Shown piece by piece: positions 9,327 through 17,287 of a DNA stretch of 64,000 nt (positions within the stretch are counted from its first letter, which is position 1; each line of letters begins with the position of its first letter). This stretch comes from Balneolaceae bacterium (GTDB lineage Bacteria > Bacteroidota > Rhodothermia > Balneolales > Balneolaceae). The stretch lies in contig JAEPNO010000006.1 in the NCBI GenBank assembly GCA_017643365.1, forward strand, positions 62,001 through 126,000, written 5' to 3'. The notes beneath the pieces were generated by a model. It had not been told where the DNA came from and did not search any database. It saw only the letters and a list, made by a program, of their open reading frames with translations. The position numbers were made by a program, and so were the translations under genes.

Positions 9327-9451
9327 CCGAAAAGCTTAGTTAGCAGTTAATTTTTCTTGTGTTGCGTGCAAAGAAAATAATAGAACGCTTGATGGAAGCA
9401 AAAGTATTTTGTATTTCAAAACAATCTTTGTTTTACTTCACCAATTCATCA

Positions 9452-10231
9452 ATGAAAAAAACTAAAAAAGTGACCACTCAAAAGACTAATGAGGTTGTCA
9501 AAGACGAATTGGAGGAGGGTGAAAAAACTATAGATTATCTTCCCTTAATTAACCTTTTACTAGCCGTTTTAATTATTCTAACTATCATAGCTTTGATAAT
9601 ATATTTTGTATTTGATAACTGGACAGATCGTGGAACATTTGGCGACATGTTTGGAGCTATCAACACATTATTTTCAGGGTTAGCCTTCGCTGGTGTTATT
9701 TATGCAATAATCCTGCAAAGTCGAGAACTTGAATTGCAAAGAAGGGAAATGAGAGCAAGTCGATCGGAATATCGGTTCAGTAATAGATTGAGAAAAATGG
9801 AGATTCTTAATGATTTCTATAATCGATATGAAAGTGAATACTACAGGAAAATCAGAAAAGAAAGTGCTGAACTTATATTAGCTGCTAAAGAATTACCTAC
9901 AGATAATTCATCACACACTAAATCTATTGATGATCTGTTGAATTTTTTTCAAGAACTTGGAATCTTACTAAAACATGAAATTCTAGACGTAGAATTTGTT
10001 GCTAATAGATTTGCAACTGAATCAAGAGCATTTTACTTGCTCACACATGAATACATAATTAAAGTTCAAGATGATGAGGGTCCATTAGTATGGGAAAGTG
10101 TGTGTTATCTGATTAATAAAATTAATGAACATTTGGAAGATGAAATAACAAATGATAAAGCTCTCGACTTCATAAAAAAAGAATCTCTTCTAGATCCAAC
10201 TGAAAATACTTACCCATCACACATATTATGA
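9452..10231 (+). CDS. two-helix membrane protein resembling phage abortive-infection (AbiC-like) proteins
   Basis: About 259 residues from the ATG at 9452; an upstream in-frame TTG at 9359 would add 31 residues with no family look. A lysine-rich N-terminus precedes a hydrophobic helix (LINLLLAVLIILTIIALII). Next comes GTFGDMFGAINTLFSGLAF and a second helix running into a long charged helix (LQSRELELQRREMRASRSE). That pattern, two membrane helices joined by a GDMFGAxNxLFSGLAFAG motif, is what I recall from putative phage abortive-infection proteins of the AbiC type. The rest is a helical cytoplasmic domain. It is transcribed away from hsdM. The defence role is inferred from family resemblance and location. 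Confidence 0.65.
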   Translation: MKKTKKVTTQKTNEVVKDELEEGEKTIDYLPLINLLLAVLIILTIIALIIYFVFDNWTDRGTFGDMFGAINTLFSGLAFAGVIYAIILQSRELELQRREMRASRSEYRFSNRLRKMEILNDFYNRYESEYYRKIRKESAELILAAKELPTDNSSHTKSIDDLLNFFQELGILLKHEILDVEFVANRFATESRAFYLLTHEYIIKVQDDEGPLVWESVCYLINKINEHLEDEITNDKALDFIKKESLLDPTENTYPSHIL

Positions 10232-10265
10232 TAGGTAATAACTCATGAGTATTGCCTTGCTTTGA

Positions 10266-10571
10266 TTACTTGTATGCACCAAGCTCGAGCTTTTCAAGGC
10301 GTGTGTAAATTCTGGCTACCAGGTAGTAGGGAGTGCTAGCTATTGCACCAGCGATCAATGAGATCAGTAAACTGAGTATTGCATCTGCTTCTATTGCATA
10401 GAGCAGGTAGTAAATGCCCAATGTTGCACCCCAAAAGCAAAGAGTGCCAACTAAAATCATCAGCAGCTTGTAAATTGATTCGATCATAGGCAAGATGACC
10501 TTGTAGAAAAAGATCGGAAGTGCTAATGCTAGCACAACTAGAATTATAGAAATGAATTGTTCGTCAGGCAT
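10266..10571 (-). CDS. small membrane protein of unknown function
   Basis: A 101-residue, strongly hydrophobic protein with three likely membrane helices: about 7-30 (ISIILVVLALALPIFF), 36-60 (LLMILVGTLCFWGATLGIYY) and 64-90 (ILSLLISLIAGAIASTPYYL). The tail is charged (RIYTRLEKLELGAYK). It is convergent with the AbiC-like gene, 34 bases away. I do not recognise a family. It may accompany the neighbouring defence-type gene or be island cargo. Confidence 0.55.
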   Translation of the reverse strand: MPDEQFISIILVVLALALPIFFYKVILPMIESIYKLLMILVGTLCFWGATLGIYYLLYAIEADAILSLLISLIAGAIASTPYYLVARIYTRLEKLELGAYK

Positions 10572-11028
10572 ATGCGTACAATTAGTTATTAGTCTCGTGA
10601 AGTTATAAAAAGCGAATGTATTTGCAAGTCAGCATACGGGACTAAATGAGTCCTCAGCATGACCTTATATACCCATTTGATATCCGATACTTGCTTTGAA
10701 TCAATGCTAAATTACAATTGGAATAGTATCTATTTACCCGAGTCTTTCCCGAGCACTTCCCGACCTTTTTGATGAAGGATCATCGGATAAATTCACCCGT
10801 TGCAAAATGGTTTAGCAAGCTATATAGCTGAATTATCCCTGACTCTTTCCAAACTATTAAGCATACCAAAACCGCCAGTGTTTTACCCTACTATCACCCT
10901 CCTTTATGTGAAGGACTATCGTATTATTTATCCACTAAAACTTGATTACCCTTCAATAACTTCGGCGCATATCGTTATACTTTTGTAGGTGTTTTGGTAG
11001 TGCATCGACTTGAAGGATAATCGGATTA
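10572..11028. other. intergenic region, no gene recognised
   Basis: This stretch of 457 bases carries no convincing coding frame; the 62-codon open frame at 10800-10988 has no signal of being a gene. Weak repeats are visible, for example GAAGGATCATCGGATA at 10774 against GAAGGATAATCGGATT near 11011, and several TATCGT motifs. It separates the restriction/AbiC block from the integrase module. I found no second tRNA-Phe end here. Confidence 0.5.
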
Positions 11029-11439
11029 CTATCGTACATTAGTATCACGGATTAAACCTATGATTCTGAAGTAAGACTCAATGCCATCGAGAGTTCCTCT
11101 ACTAGCAGGAAAAGCACCGTTTGTGATATCGATCAAGTTCTGAAGTACTTCCAGGGAATGGGATAGTGCTTCTCGATGTAGCTTTTCCAGCTCCTTTTGT
11201 TTGAACTGTAGCTTAATGCCATCCAGGTGATCATCGTAACTATCCGCCCGAAACTTCCATTTATAGGTTCGAGCCCAGCGCTGGATCTGACGTATGTAAG
11301 AGGCTTTAGCACCGAGCTCTTTTAGTACTTTATTGTAGGATCGAAGTGGTCCCATATCCCGATAAATAGTGAAGGCATCAAAGGCTTGACTGCTCTCGCC
11401 ATCAAAGCGAGTCCAGAGGGGTTTATTGGTTGTATCCAT
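11029..11439 (-). CDS. small-terminase-like HTH protein
   Basis: A 136-residue protein. Residues 8-70 (ESSQAFDAFTIYRDMGPLRS, then KVLKELGAKASYIRQIQRWA and YKWKFRADSYDDHL) match the helix-turn-helix region I recall from phage small-terminase-like and related hypothetical proteins, which share the YRDMGPxRS...WS..Y.W..RA..YD pattern. The remainder is helical and charged. It is the last gene of the module integrase, unknown, alpA, rep. In phage satellites a terS homologue redirects packaging of helper capsids. Whether this one binds pac DNA cannot be seen from the sequence. Confidence 0.55.
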   Translation of the reverse strand: MDTTNKPLWTRFDGESSQAFDAFTIYRDMGPLRSYNKVLKELGAKASYIRQIQRWARTYKWKFRADSYDDHLDGIKLQFKQKELEKLHREALSHSLEVLQNLIDITNGAFPASRGTLDGIESYFRIIGLIRDTNVR

Positions 11440-11480
11440 GTTATTTCGGTTTATCTGTATCAGGTAACTAGTTATGACTA

Positions 11481-12400
11481 TTAATAAAGCGTGTTTAAGG
11501 TAGCATTGAATTTCTCTGCTAACTCATCATAAAGGTCAATGCCTCTGTCATTTACAAAAGATCGAGAAAGCTCTTTACAGTAAGCTTTTGCTCTACTCTT
11601 GTTCTGAGTATCAAGGCCATCGCATTCTTCAATGAGCGCTAAGTAGGTTGATAGTCCTTTGATGGCGAGTGCATCGGCAGCAATGAAGCTTTTAAAATCT
11701 GAGGCTTTCTTTACTAGAGAAGTATCAAGAGTAGTATGCCGGACTCTATCAATCGATTCGAATTCTTCTATGATTTTCAGTTTTAACTCATCGAATAAGC
11801 CATCACGGTACAGATTTCGGATAAACAGTTTATCTCTACTGAAGTACTTGAATGGGTCATTTCGGTACCGTACTTCGAAGCGAATCATTTTTTTGCCTAG
11901 AAGCTCCTCAGGTAAAGTAGCTCCATTCTTTTTTAGTTCTTTGACCTTATCATAAAACTCTTTTCTCCTACTCGAGTTGCTATATGTTAGTGTAGAGCCA
12001 TTGATGGAACGGCTTTCTCGGTACTCGTACCGAGATACTTGAAATATCTAATTGGCTCGTAATCGCATTCGAATGATAATCCAAAGTCAACTTGAGTTAG
12101 TTTTGCCATCATTAAGGATACGCCGAATCTATGGCTCAAAGATTCAATGGCATATAAACACATCTCTTGGCAAAGATTGGTGTAATTATTACCTATTAAA
12201 TACTTTGATAAACTCCCGGAAATGAAAAGCCCACTTTTGCGTACTGCCCAATACATATTGTCAAGATATCCAGAGTATGAAGTGATTCCGTTCTTAGCAT
12301 GAAATGAACAGTTATTAAAATTACTAGGGATCACTTCAATCAGGCTATAATCGGGTACGAAATCCTGTGGAAGAAATATGTTTACAGAGTCGAGCAACAC
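11481..12400 (-). pseudogene. replication initiation protein (phage/plasmid gene II/X-like), frameshifted
   Basis: Two frames make one protein. The 5' part (GTG at 12400) begins LLDSVNIFLPQDF and runs to KYLGTSTEKAVPS, then would end MALH-stop. The -1 frame continues naturally as NGSTLTYSNSSRRKEFYDKV, then KELKKNGATLPEELLGKKM and RFEVRYRNDPFKYF to 11481. The order (N-terminal catalytic-like part, NSSRR-FYDK segment, then LLRFEVRY) is that of rolling-circle-type replication proteins of phages and plasmids in Bacteroidota. One base is missing near 12000. No slippery heptamer is evident there, so a deletion or sequence error is likelier than programmed frameshifting. Confidence 0.7.
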
Positions 12401-12427
12401 TCAAAAATTGATAGTAAATACCCCTTA

Positions 12428-12634
12428 TTACTTAAGGGATATTTCCAGTTGTTGCTTTTGCTTGTTTAAGTGTTCTTGAATATCGGATTCGAGCCAACCA
12501 ACAGCTCTGCCATTAGGTGAGATTTTGAAACTAGGTGGGAGGTCGCCTCGTTTGATCATGTCGTAGATTGCCTGGCGAGATACACCGCCAAGAATTGCAC
12601 ATAGTTCTGGAAAGCGAATAATTCTGTTTGTCAT
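12428..12634 (-). CDS. AlpA-family helix-turn-helix regulator / excisionase-like protein
   Basis: A 68-residue protein of the MerR/AlpA winged-helix type. It opens IIRFPELCAILGGVSRQAIY and has the recognition region DMIKRGDLPPSFKISPNGRA, then VGWLESDIQEHL, which is diagnostic of AlpA-like proteins. These activate excision and satellite genes or act as recombination directionality factors. It lies between the integrase/unknown pair and the replication gene, the usual place in small integrative elements. Confidence 0.88.
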   Translation of the reverse strand: MTNRIIRFPELCAILGGVSRQAIYDMIKRGDLPPSFKISPNGRAVGWLESDIQEHLNKQKQQLEISLK

Positions 12635-12703
12635 CGTGTCATCTTTTGTTTAGTTGAACAATTGATGACAAACTATTTCAAAGATTTAAAATAGATTAAG
12701 TAT

Positions 12704-13501
12704 CTAGGTTCCTTTATTATCGGAACCTTTGTTCCTCTTGTTTAAAAATTTTCGATATGCACGATCAAAGTTCTCTGGAGTGTCAGTTTTGATGTACTCC
12801 GATAATTCTAGTCCCCTTTCTGTAATTAGGCTGCATAGCTTGCTAAATGCCTCTTCGATATTATTATTACTATTGTGCCTCAATTCACCAAACCATTTAT
12901 AAATCTCATCACGATGAGGTTTCTCTACTGGAATTTCTACTGTATAAGCATCTTCATTAATTTGACGTTTATCTAACTCGAACTTAACAGGTAGTGAATG
13001 AAGAAGTATGTCCCGAACCAAACCGAAAGCAACATTATAAAGTGCTAGGCTTCGTCTAAAGTACTTGGTATCAATTTCAAACTCTACGATCATTGAAGAT
13101 GATTCATAAGGGAATCGGTTATAGATCCAGTGATTATCACTCGCATTTTCTTCAATAAAAAACTCAACCTCATAGTAAAGATTAGGCGTTGGATTTTTTA
13201 TTTGATTATGTAAGATCGATCCGATACCATCGACAATTCGATCATAGAATATCTTATCTTCTTCTTTTAAATATCTTTTAGCTTCAAATTGAATGTCAGT
13301 AACATGACTTTTGAGTTCATTTTCTCTGTCCGAAATAAAGATTTTTAATTCATCTCTTAACATTACCAGCATAGGAAAGGCTTTGAGAGGATCATTATTG
13401 TAATGTTTCACTAATATTTGGTTGTACTCAATCTCAGGATGTTCGAAATCACGCAGTTGAGCTTTTCGGATCTCTTTAAAGTCTTTGCTAAATCGTTCCA
13501 T
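12704..13501 (-). CDS. uncharacterised protein coupled to the integrase
   Basis: A protein of about 265 residues with no family I recognise. It is rich in charged and aromatic residues and mostly helical by eye, with no signal peptide or membrane helix. The ATG at 13501 overlaps the end of the integrase gene by 14 bases, so the two are co-translated; an in-frame TTG sits one codon upstream. The C-terminal tail is basic (RAYRKFLNKRNKGSDNKGT), which could suit nucleic-acid binding, but that is a guess. Confidence 0.6.
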   Translation of the reverse strand: MERFSKDFKEIRKAQLRDFEHPEIEYNQILVKHYNNDPLKAFPMLVMLRDELKIFISDRENELKSHVTDIQFEAKRYLKEEDKIFYDRIVDGIGSILHNQIKNPTPNLYYEVEFFIEENASDNHWIYNRFPYESSSMIVEFEIDTKYFRRSLALYNVAFGLVRDILLHSLPVKFELDKRQINEDAYTVEIPVEKPHRDEIYKWFGELRHNSNNNIEEAFSKLCSLITERGLELSEYIKTDTPENFDRAYRKFLNKRNKGSDNKGT

Positions 13502-14681
13502 CAATTACCTGTTTCAATTTAATATTCCAAATTTGAAGTGCTTGTTTCTTCTCATCTATATAATCATGCCTATCATACACCGCAGTAACCTGAGTGTCAC
13601 CGGCTAGACCTTTGTGGTTAAGTACTTTTCCTAGTGTTGTGCGATCTACTCCCAGCTCAGCCATGTATGTAGCAACCGTTCTTCGAAGGTCGTGTAGCCT
13701 AAAATCAGTAATCTCTGATTTAGTCCGAACGTCACCTGCTACTTTCTGCAACCAGTTGATCGGTTCGTTTGGATTAACAGTGCTGGCAAACACATAGTCA
13801 CTTGGCTGAGGATCCTCTTTTCGATTTGATAAGACTTTTAGGGCTAGATCTGGAAGAGGAAGTACTTGAACCCTTTTTGCCTTCGTATTCTCAGCAGGTA
13901 TAGTCCAAACGTTATCTGTAATATCCTCCCACTTCATTAATCGAGTCTCGCCGGCACGCTGTCCGCAAATCAATAGCATTTTGAATAAGGAGCTAAATGG
14001 CTCGTGAATAGCTTCGAAGGTCTCCCAAAGCTTTTTTATCTCCGCTTCAGTATAGACCCTCTTGCGTGTGTTCTCTTTCCCTAATGGTTTGATATGCTGA
14101 ACAGGGTTTGAGTCAGCAATACCACGATTAATCCCGAAACTGAACATGCTGGATAGTATAGCTCGCACTCTATTCGATTGTATGGGAGCAGGACTATCAC
14201 CCTCGGCAATATCCTCCAGCAACTCAATGACGTGATATCGTTCAACTTCCTTAATTGGTAGCTTACCTAGGCTAGGAAGAATGAAGTTGTCAATTCTACG
14301 AGTATAATCCTTGAGCGTGCTTTCTTTCAGGTTAGGAAGGTGTCGTTTTTTGTACATCTCAGCAAGATCGGATACAGTGCTGGCTTTTGTGGATCGCCTG
14401 GCTTTCACTTTTTCTGCTTGTGGATCTTCACCTTGACGAATTTTGAACCTCAGGTCTCGTGCAAAGTCTCTAGCATCAGATAAAGATATATCGTCTGCCT
14501 TACCTATAGTGTATCGTATGCCGTCGTCTCCATAACGAAGACTGTAAGATTTATAACCGGTTGAAGTGACTCTAAGTACTAAGCCTTCAACTACGGTGTC
14601 GTAGAACTCAATTCTGGCTCCTTTCTTCACAGGAGGCTTCGATTTAGTTATGAATGCAGAAGTGAGTTTCTTTTTAGGCAT
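13488..14681 (-). CDS. int: tyrosine recombinase / site-specific integrase
   Basis: A 397-residue integrase of the P4-like type. Residues 1-95 form the DUF4102-like arm-binding domain (LTSAFITKSKPPVKKGARIE), 100-190 the core-binding SAM-like domain, and 205-385 the catalytic domain. The catalytic set is visible: R242 (CGQRAGETR), H330-D-L-R333, H356 (LNHKGL) and Y369 (AVYDRHDY). It reads away from the tRNA-Phe fragment 180 bases upstream, the usual geometry for tRNA-targeting elements. Its upstream region holds a nested inverted repeat that could regulate it. Confidence 0.94.
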   Translation of the reverse strand: MPKKKLTSAFITKSKPPVKKGARIEFYDTVVEGLVLRVTSTGYKSYSLRYGDDGIRYTIGKADDISLSDARDFARDLRFKIRQGEDPQAEKVKARRSTKASTVSDLAEMYKKRHLPNLKESTLKDYTRRIDNFILPSLGKLPIKEVERYHVIELLEDIAEGDSPAPIQSNRVRAILSSMFSFGINRGIADSNPVQHIKPLGKENTRKRVYTEAEIKKLWETFEAIHEPFSSLFKMLLICGQRAGETRLMKWEDITDNVWTIPAENTKAKRVQVLPLPDLALKVLSNRKEDPQPSDYVFASTVNPNEPINWLQKVAGDVRTKSEITDFRLHDLRRTVATYMAELGVDRTTLGKVLNHKGLAGDTQVTAVYDRHDYIDEKKQALQIWNIKLKQVIDGTI

Positions 14682-14683
14682 TG

Positions 14684-14759
14684 TTATGAAAAGTTCCTGA
14701 CCCCGAGTGTCGGGGTCAGCTCGGGGTCAGTAAAAATTGCTTGTTCTTACTTTTCATAA
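14684..14759. promoter_or_regulatory. nested inverted repeats upstream of the integrase
   Basis: An outer perfect 10-base inverted repeat (TTATGAAAAG at 14684-14693, CTTTTCATAA at 14750-14759) encloses an inner one (CTGACCCCGA at 14697-14706, TCGGGGTCAG at 14710-14719). A further direct half, CTCGGGGTCAG, lies at 14720-14730. The structure starts three bases before the integrase ATG. It could be an operator, integrase arm sites or a leader hairpin. Confidence 0.6.
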
Positions 14760-14860
14760 TAGTACAATAGTTGATATTATAAAGCAACTAAATGGATAAA
14801 AAACAGTGTCTATATATTTGCATTACTTTGCTTCTCTTTATATCACTTGATTTAGATTTT

Positions 14861-14907
14861 ACGGACTGAAAATCCGTGTGTCGGCGGTTCAATTCCGCCC
14901 GGTCCCA
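14861..14907 (+). other. 3' half of tRNA-Phe(GAA), candidate attachment site
   Basis: The anticodon stem ACGGA/TCCGT encloses loop CTGAAAA with anticodon GAA. Variable bases GTGTC follow, then T arm GGCGG-TTCAATT-CCGCC, acceptor strand CGGTCCC and the discriminator A. The matching 5' acceptor strand (GGGACCG) and a D arm are absent upstream. This is therefore a 3' fragment, as left at the distal end of an element integrated at the anticodon loop of a tRNA gene. The intact tRNA should lie left of this window. Confidence 0.85.
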
Positions 14908-14913
14908 CGTTTC

Positions 14914-14948
14914 AAACCCCGATCAGAATTTCTGGTTGGGGTTTTTTT
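14914..14948 (+). terminator. rho-independent terminator after the tRNA-Phe fragment
   Basis: The arms AAACCCCGATCAG and CTGGTTGGGGTTT pair with a few mismatches and are followed by a run of T. It is the original tRNA terminator by position. Confidence 0.75.
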
Positions 14949-14996
14949 ATGGAATTCATCCCCAACTAGAGTAAGCGTCTGCGTGTTAGGTTGTAA

Positions 14997-15130
14997 AATC
15001 AAAAAGGTCCAAGCGGGCGCTTGAACCAGTTACAGTTTTTTATTGGAAGTCATCCTAAATAAGAAGCTTTGTGGGGTAACAGTGGGGTACCGGAATAGTT
15101 TGCTCCTCCCTTTATCTAAAGAATTCCATT
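14997..15130. repeat. direct repeat, copy 1 (brackets the Fic region)
   Basis: This shares a near-identical core with 16969-17105: GGTCCAAGCGGGCGCTTGAA, then CCAGTTACAG, a T run, ATTGGAAGTCATCC, and GCTTTGTGGGGTAAC with a second TGGGGTA. The core contains the inverted repeat CAAGCG-GG-CGCTTG. It begins about 90 bases after the tRNA-Phe fragment. The rest of 14949-15266 shows no gene. Confidence 0.8.
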
Positions 15131-15266
15131 CTGAGAGTTCATTTATAGCAGATGATTCATTTATGTTACCTTAATTAAATAAATGACATTTGTTTTAAAT
15201 AGTGTGAACCCTTATTTAAGTTTTGTATAAAAATCTTAAATAGCGAATCTTCTTATTAAACATTAA

Positions 15267-16394
15267 ATGAATAATTTTAAATCAGGTACTTATATTAGTC
15301 GAGGCACATATAAGAGCTTCGAGCCAACTCTAATCCATAGGCAATGGGAGCTGGATGATATGGACATTATTGAGTTACTGAGCCAAGCGGATCGTCAACT
15401 AGGGCGGCTAGACATGTACTCGGAGTATATTCCAAATTTGAGCTTATTTATCAGTATGCATGTAGCTAAGGAGGCAACACAAAGTAGTAAGATTGAGGGG
15501 ACACAAACGCGGATGGATGAAGTATTGATGAATAAAGAAAATGTGCCAAGTGAAAAACGCGATGATTGGGAAGAAGTTCAAAACTATATCGAAGCAATGA
15601 GAACGGCCATTCTGCAACTTGAAGAGCTTCCTTTTTCATCCCGCATGATTAGGAATACTCATAAAGTTTTGATGCAAGGTGTAAGAGGGGAGCGAAAGCA
15701 ACCCGGCGCATTTCGGGTTAGTCAGAACTGGATTGGGGGAACTTCCATCAATGATGCATTTTTTATTCCACCACATCATGAAAGTATTAATGACTTAATG
15801 TCTGACCTGGAGCATTTTGTGCACGATGAGGAAATAAGGATTCCACATTTATTAAAGATTGCTATCATTCATTAACAGTTTGAAACTATTCACCCATTTT
15901 TGGATGGAAATGGTCGAGTGGGAAGACTAATGATTACATTATACCTAGTAAGCTGTGGCATTATAAAACAGCCTATTTTGTATTTGTCGGATTTCTTTGA
16001 AAAGAACCGAGGTGCATATTATGAAAACTTACAAAGGATCAGGGAGAAGAACGATCTGCCTAGATGGATAAAATTCTTTCTTCAGGGAGTAATTGAAACA
16101 GCAAAAAACAGTATCCAAACCTTTGACGGTATACTTCAATTGCAACGGCAAGTAGATGCCAAGATTCAAACACTTGGAAGTCGGTCAGTAAGAGCACAAA
16201 AAGTGATATATCAATTGTACAAACGGCCCATTATTTCCGCAGAGAAGGTAGCCGAAGCAGCTGAGGTTTCTATGCCGACTGCATATAAATTGATCAAAGC
16301 GCTGGAAGACTTGAAGATATTATATGAAGTAACCGGCGCGGAAAGGAATAGGTTGTATGTGTACCGTGAATACTTAGACCTTTTTACGAAATGA
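15267..16394 (+). pseudogene. Fic-family protein (AMPylator type), broken by an in-frame TAA
   Basis: One frame of about 375 codons with a single stop at codon 203 (15873-15875). Before it the N-terminal Fic helical domain is intact, including the autoinhibitory (S/T)xxxE(G/N) motif as SSKIEG at 73-78. Right after it the frame reads QFETIHPFLDGNGRVGR, the complete catalytic Fic motif, then a winged-helix tail (ISAEKVAEAAEVSMPTAYKL). Family members have Tyr where the TAA stands (IAIIHYQFETIHPF), so one base change explains it. Intact class II Fic proteins transfer AMP to target proteins. A product from the 3' part alone would lack its regulatory domain. Confidence 0.88.
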
Positions 16395-16537
16395 CAGGAT
16401 TTGGTGAAATATATTGAATTTGTAAATCCCCCCAGTTTGCTGAAAGTTTACTCTGGAGTGCATTCCTAAATCTACACTATAGAGGGGACATATAATTTCA
16501 ACTCGTTCCCAAGCTAGTCAAATAAATTTACTTGAAA

Positions 16538-16885
16538 ATGACAAAGATTTATAGAGTTATAATAATTTTATTACTAACACTAATCTCTTGCAATGAACAA
16601 CAAAGAAAAAAAGCTGAACAAAAAACTCGGGAATTTTATAAAGCTGAAATAAAAGGAACGATTGTTAAGATTTCATCTAGTACAATGGGATATTATGTCA
16701 AAGTGGATAATGATTTTAAAGAATATGGGTTCGTATATAAACCAGAATCAAATAAACCTAGCCTTAATAATTTTGCTCTTAAAGGAGATTCACTTATTAA
16801 GAAAACAAATTCATCTAGCTTTACGATTAAGAAAAGTAATGGAACACGCCATACTTATTCTTTAAATATGAATTTTTCATATTAA
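16538..16885 (+). CDS. small lipoprotein of unknown function
   Basis: About 115 residues from the ATG at 16538; an in-frame TTG two codons earlier is less likely. The signal peptide IYRVIIILLLTLISC ends in a lipobox cysteine, predicting lipid anchoring in an envelope membrane. The mature part begins with a Lys/Glu-rich helix and continues as a small strand-rich domain (KGTIVKISSSTMGYYVKVDN). I recognise no family. Its AT-rich composition differs from the helicase gene downstream, so it may be cargo of the scar region bracketed by the direct repeats. Confidence 0.6.
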   Translation: MTKIYRVIIILLLTLISCNEQQRKKAEQKTREFYKAEIKGTIVKISSSTMGYYVKVDNDFKEYGFVYKPESNKPSLNNFALKGDSLIKKTNSSSFTIKKSNGTRHTYSLNMNFSY

Positions 16886-16968
16886 GCTTATAGATCTCAA
16901 TTGGAAGGCAGTTCGTTCCCAAGCTCCAACTTCCCAACTTGCGCATACCTCCATTTGTGCGGATGTAA

Positions 16969-17105
16969 ATTCAAAATGGTCCAAGCGGGCGCTTGAACCA
17001 GTTACAGTTTTTATTGGAAGTCATCCCATTTAATCTGCTTTGTGGGGTAACTATGGGGTAACAGATTACTATGCACTTCCTAATCCATTAAGATTTCCAT
17101 TCTAA
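16969..17105. repeat. direct repeat, copy 2 (brackets the Fic region)
   Basis: The second copy of the repeat at 14997-15130 has the same palindromic core (16978-17026) and the TGGGGTAAC tail. The ends (TTTCCATTCTAAGACGTC against ATTCCATTCTGAGAGTTC) are diverged. The remainder of 16886-17287 holds TTCGTTCCCAAGCTCC, also seen near 16500, and no gene. Confidence 0.8.
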
Positions 17106-17287
17106 GACGTCACAATTATCTGCAGGCTGAAAATACTCATTCATAAATACATAGATTTCTCACTTCATTCGAAATGACAAATTCAGAAAAATAGTCTGCG
17201 AATAGTTTAGACTATTCTTCATAACCAGCTAGATTTTCACATTCATAATCACCCATTTTACGAGCGTAAATTGCCGTAACTTTGGCT

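Noticed and set aside
10800-10988. 62-codon rightward open frame in the gap before the integrase module
   Set aside because: No recognisable domain, no good start context, and no coupling to neighbours.
11900-12010. Programmed -1 frameshift in the replication gene
   Set aside because: No X-XXY-YYZ slippery heptamer is visible at the junction; a base deletion or sequence error is simpler.
14761-14907. Complete tRNA-Phe gene
   Set aside because: No 5' acceptor strand or D arm is present upstream of the anticodon stem; only the 3' half remains.
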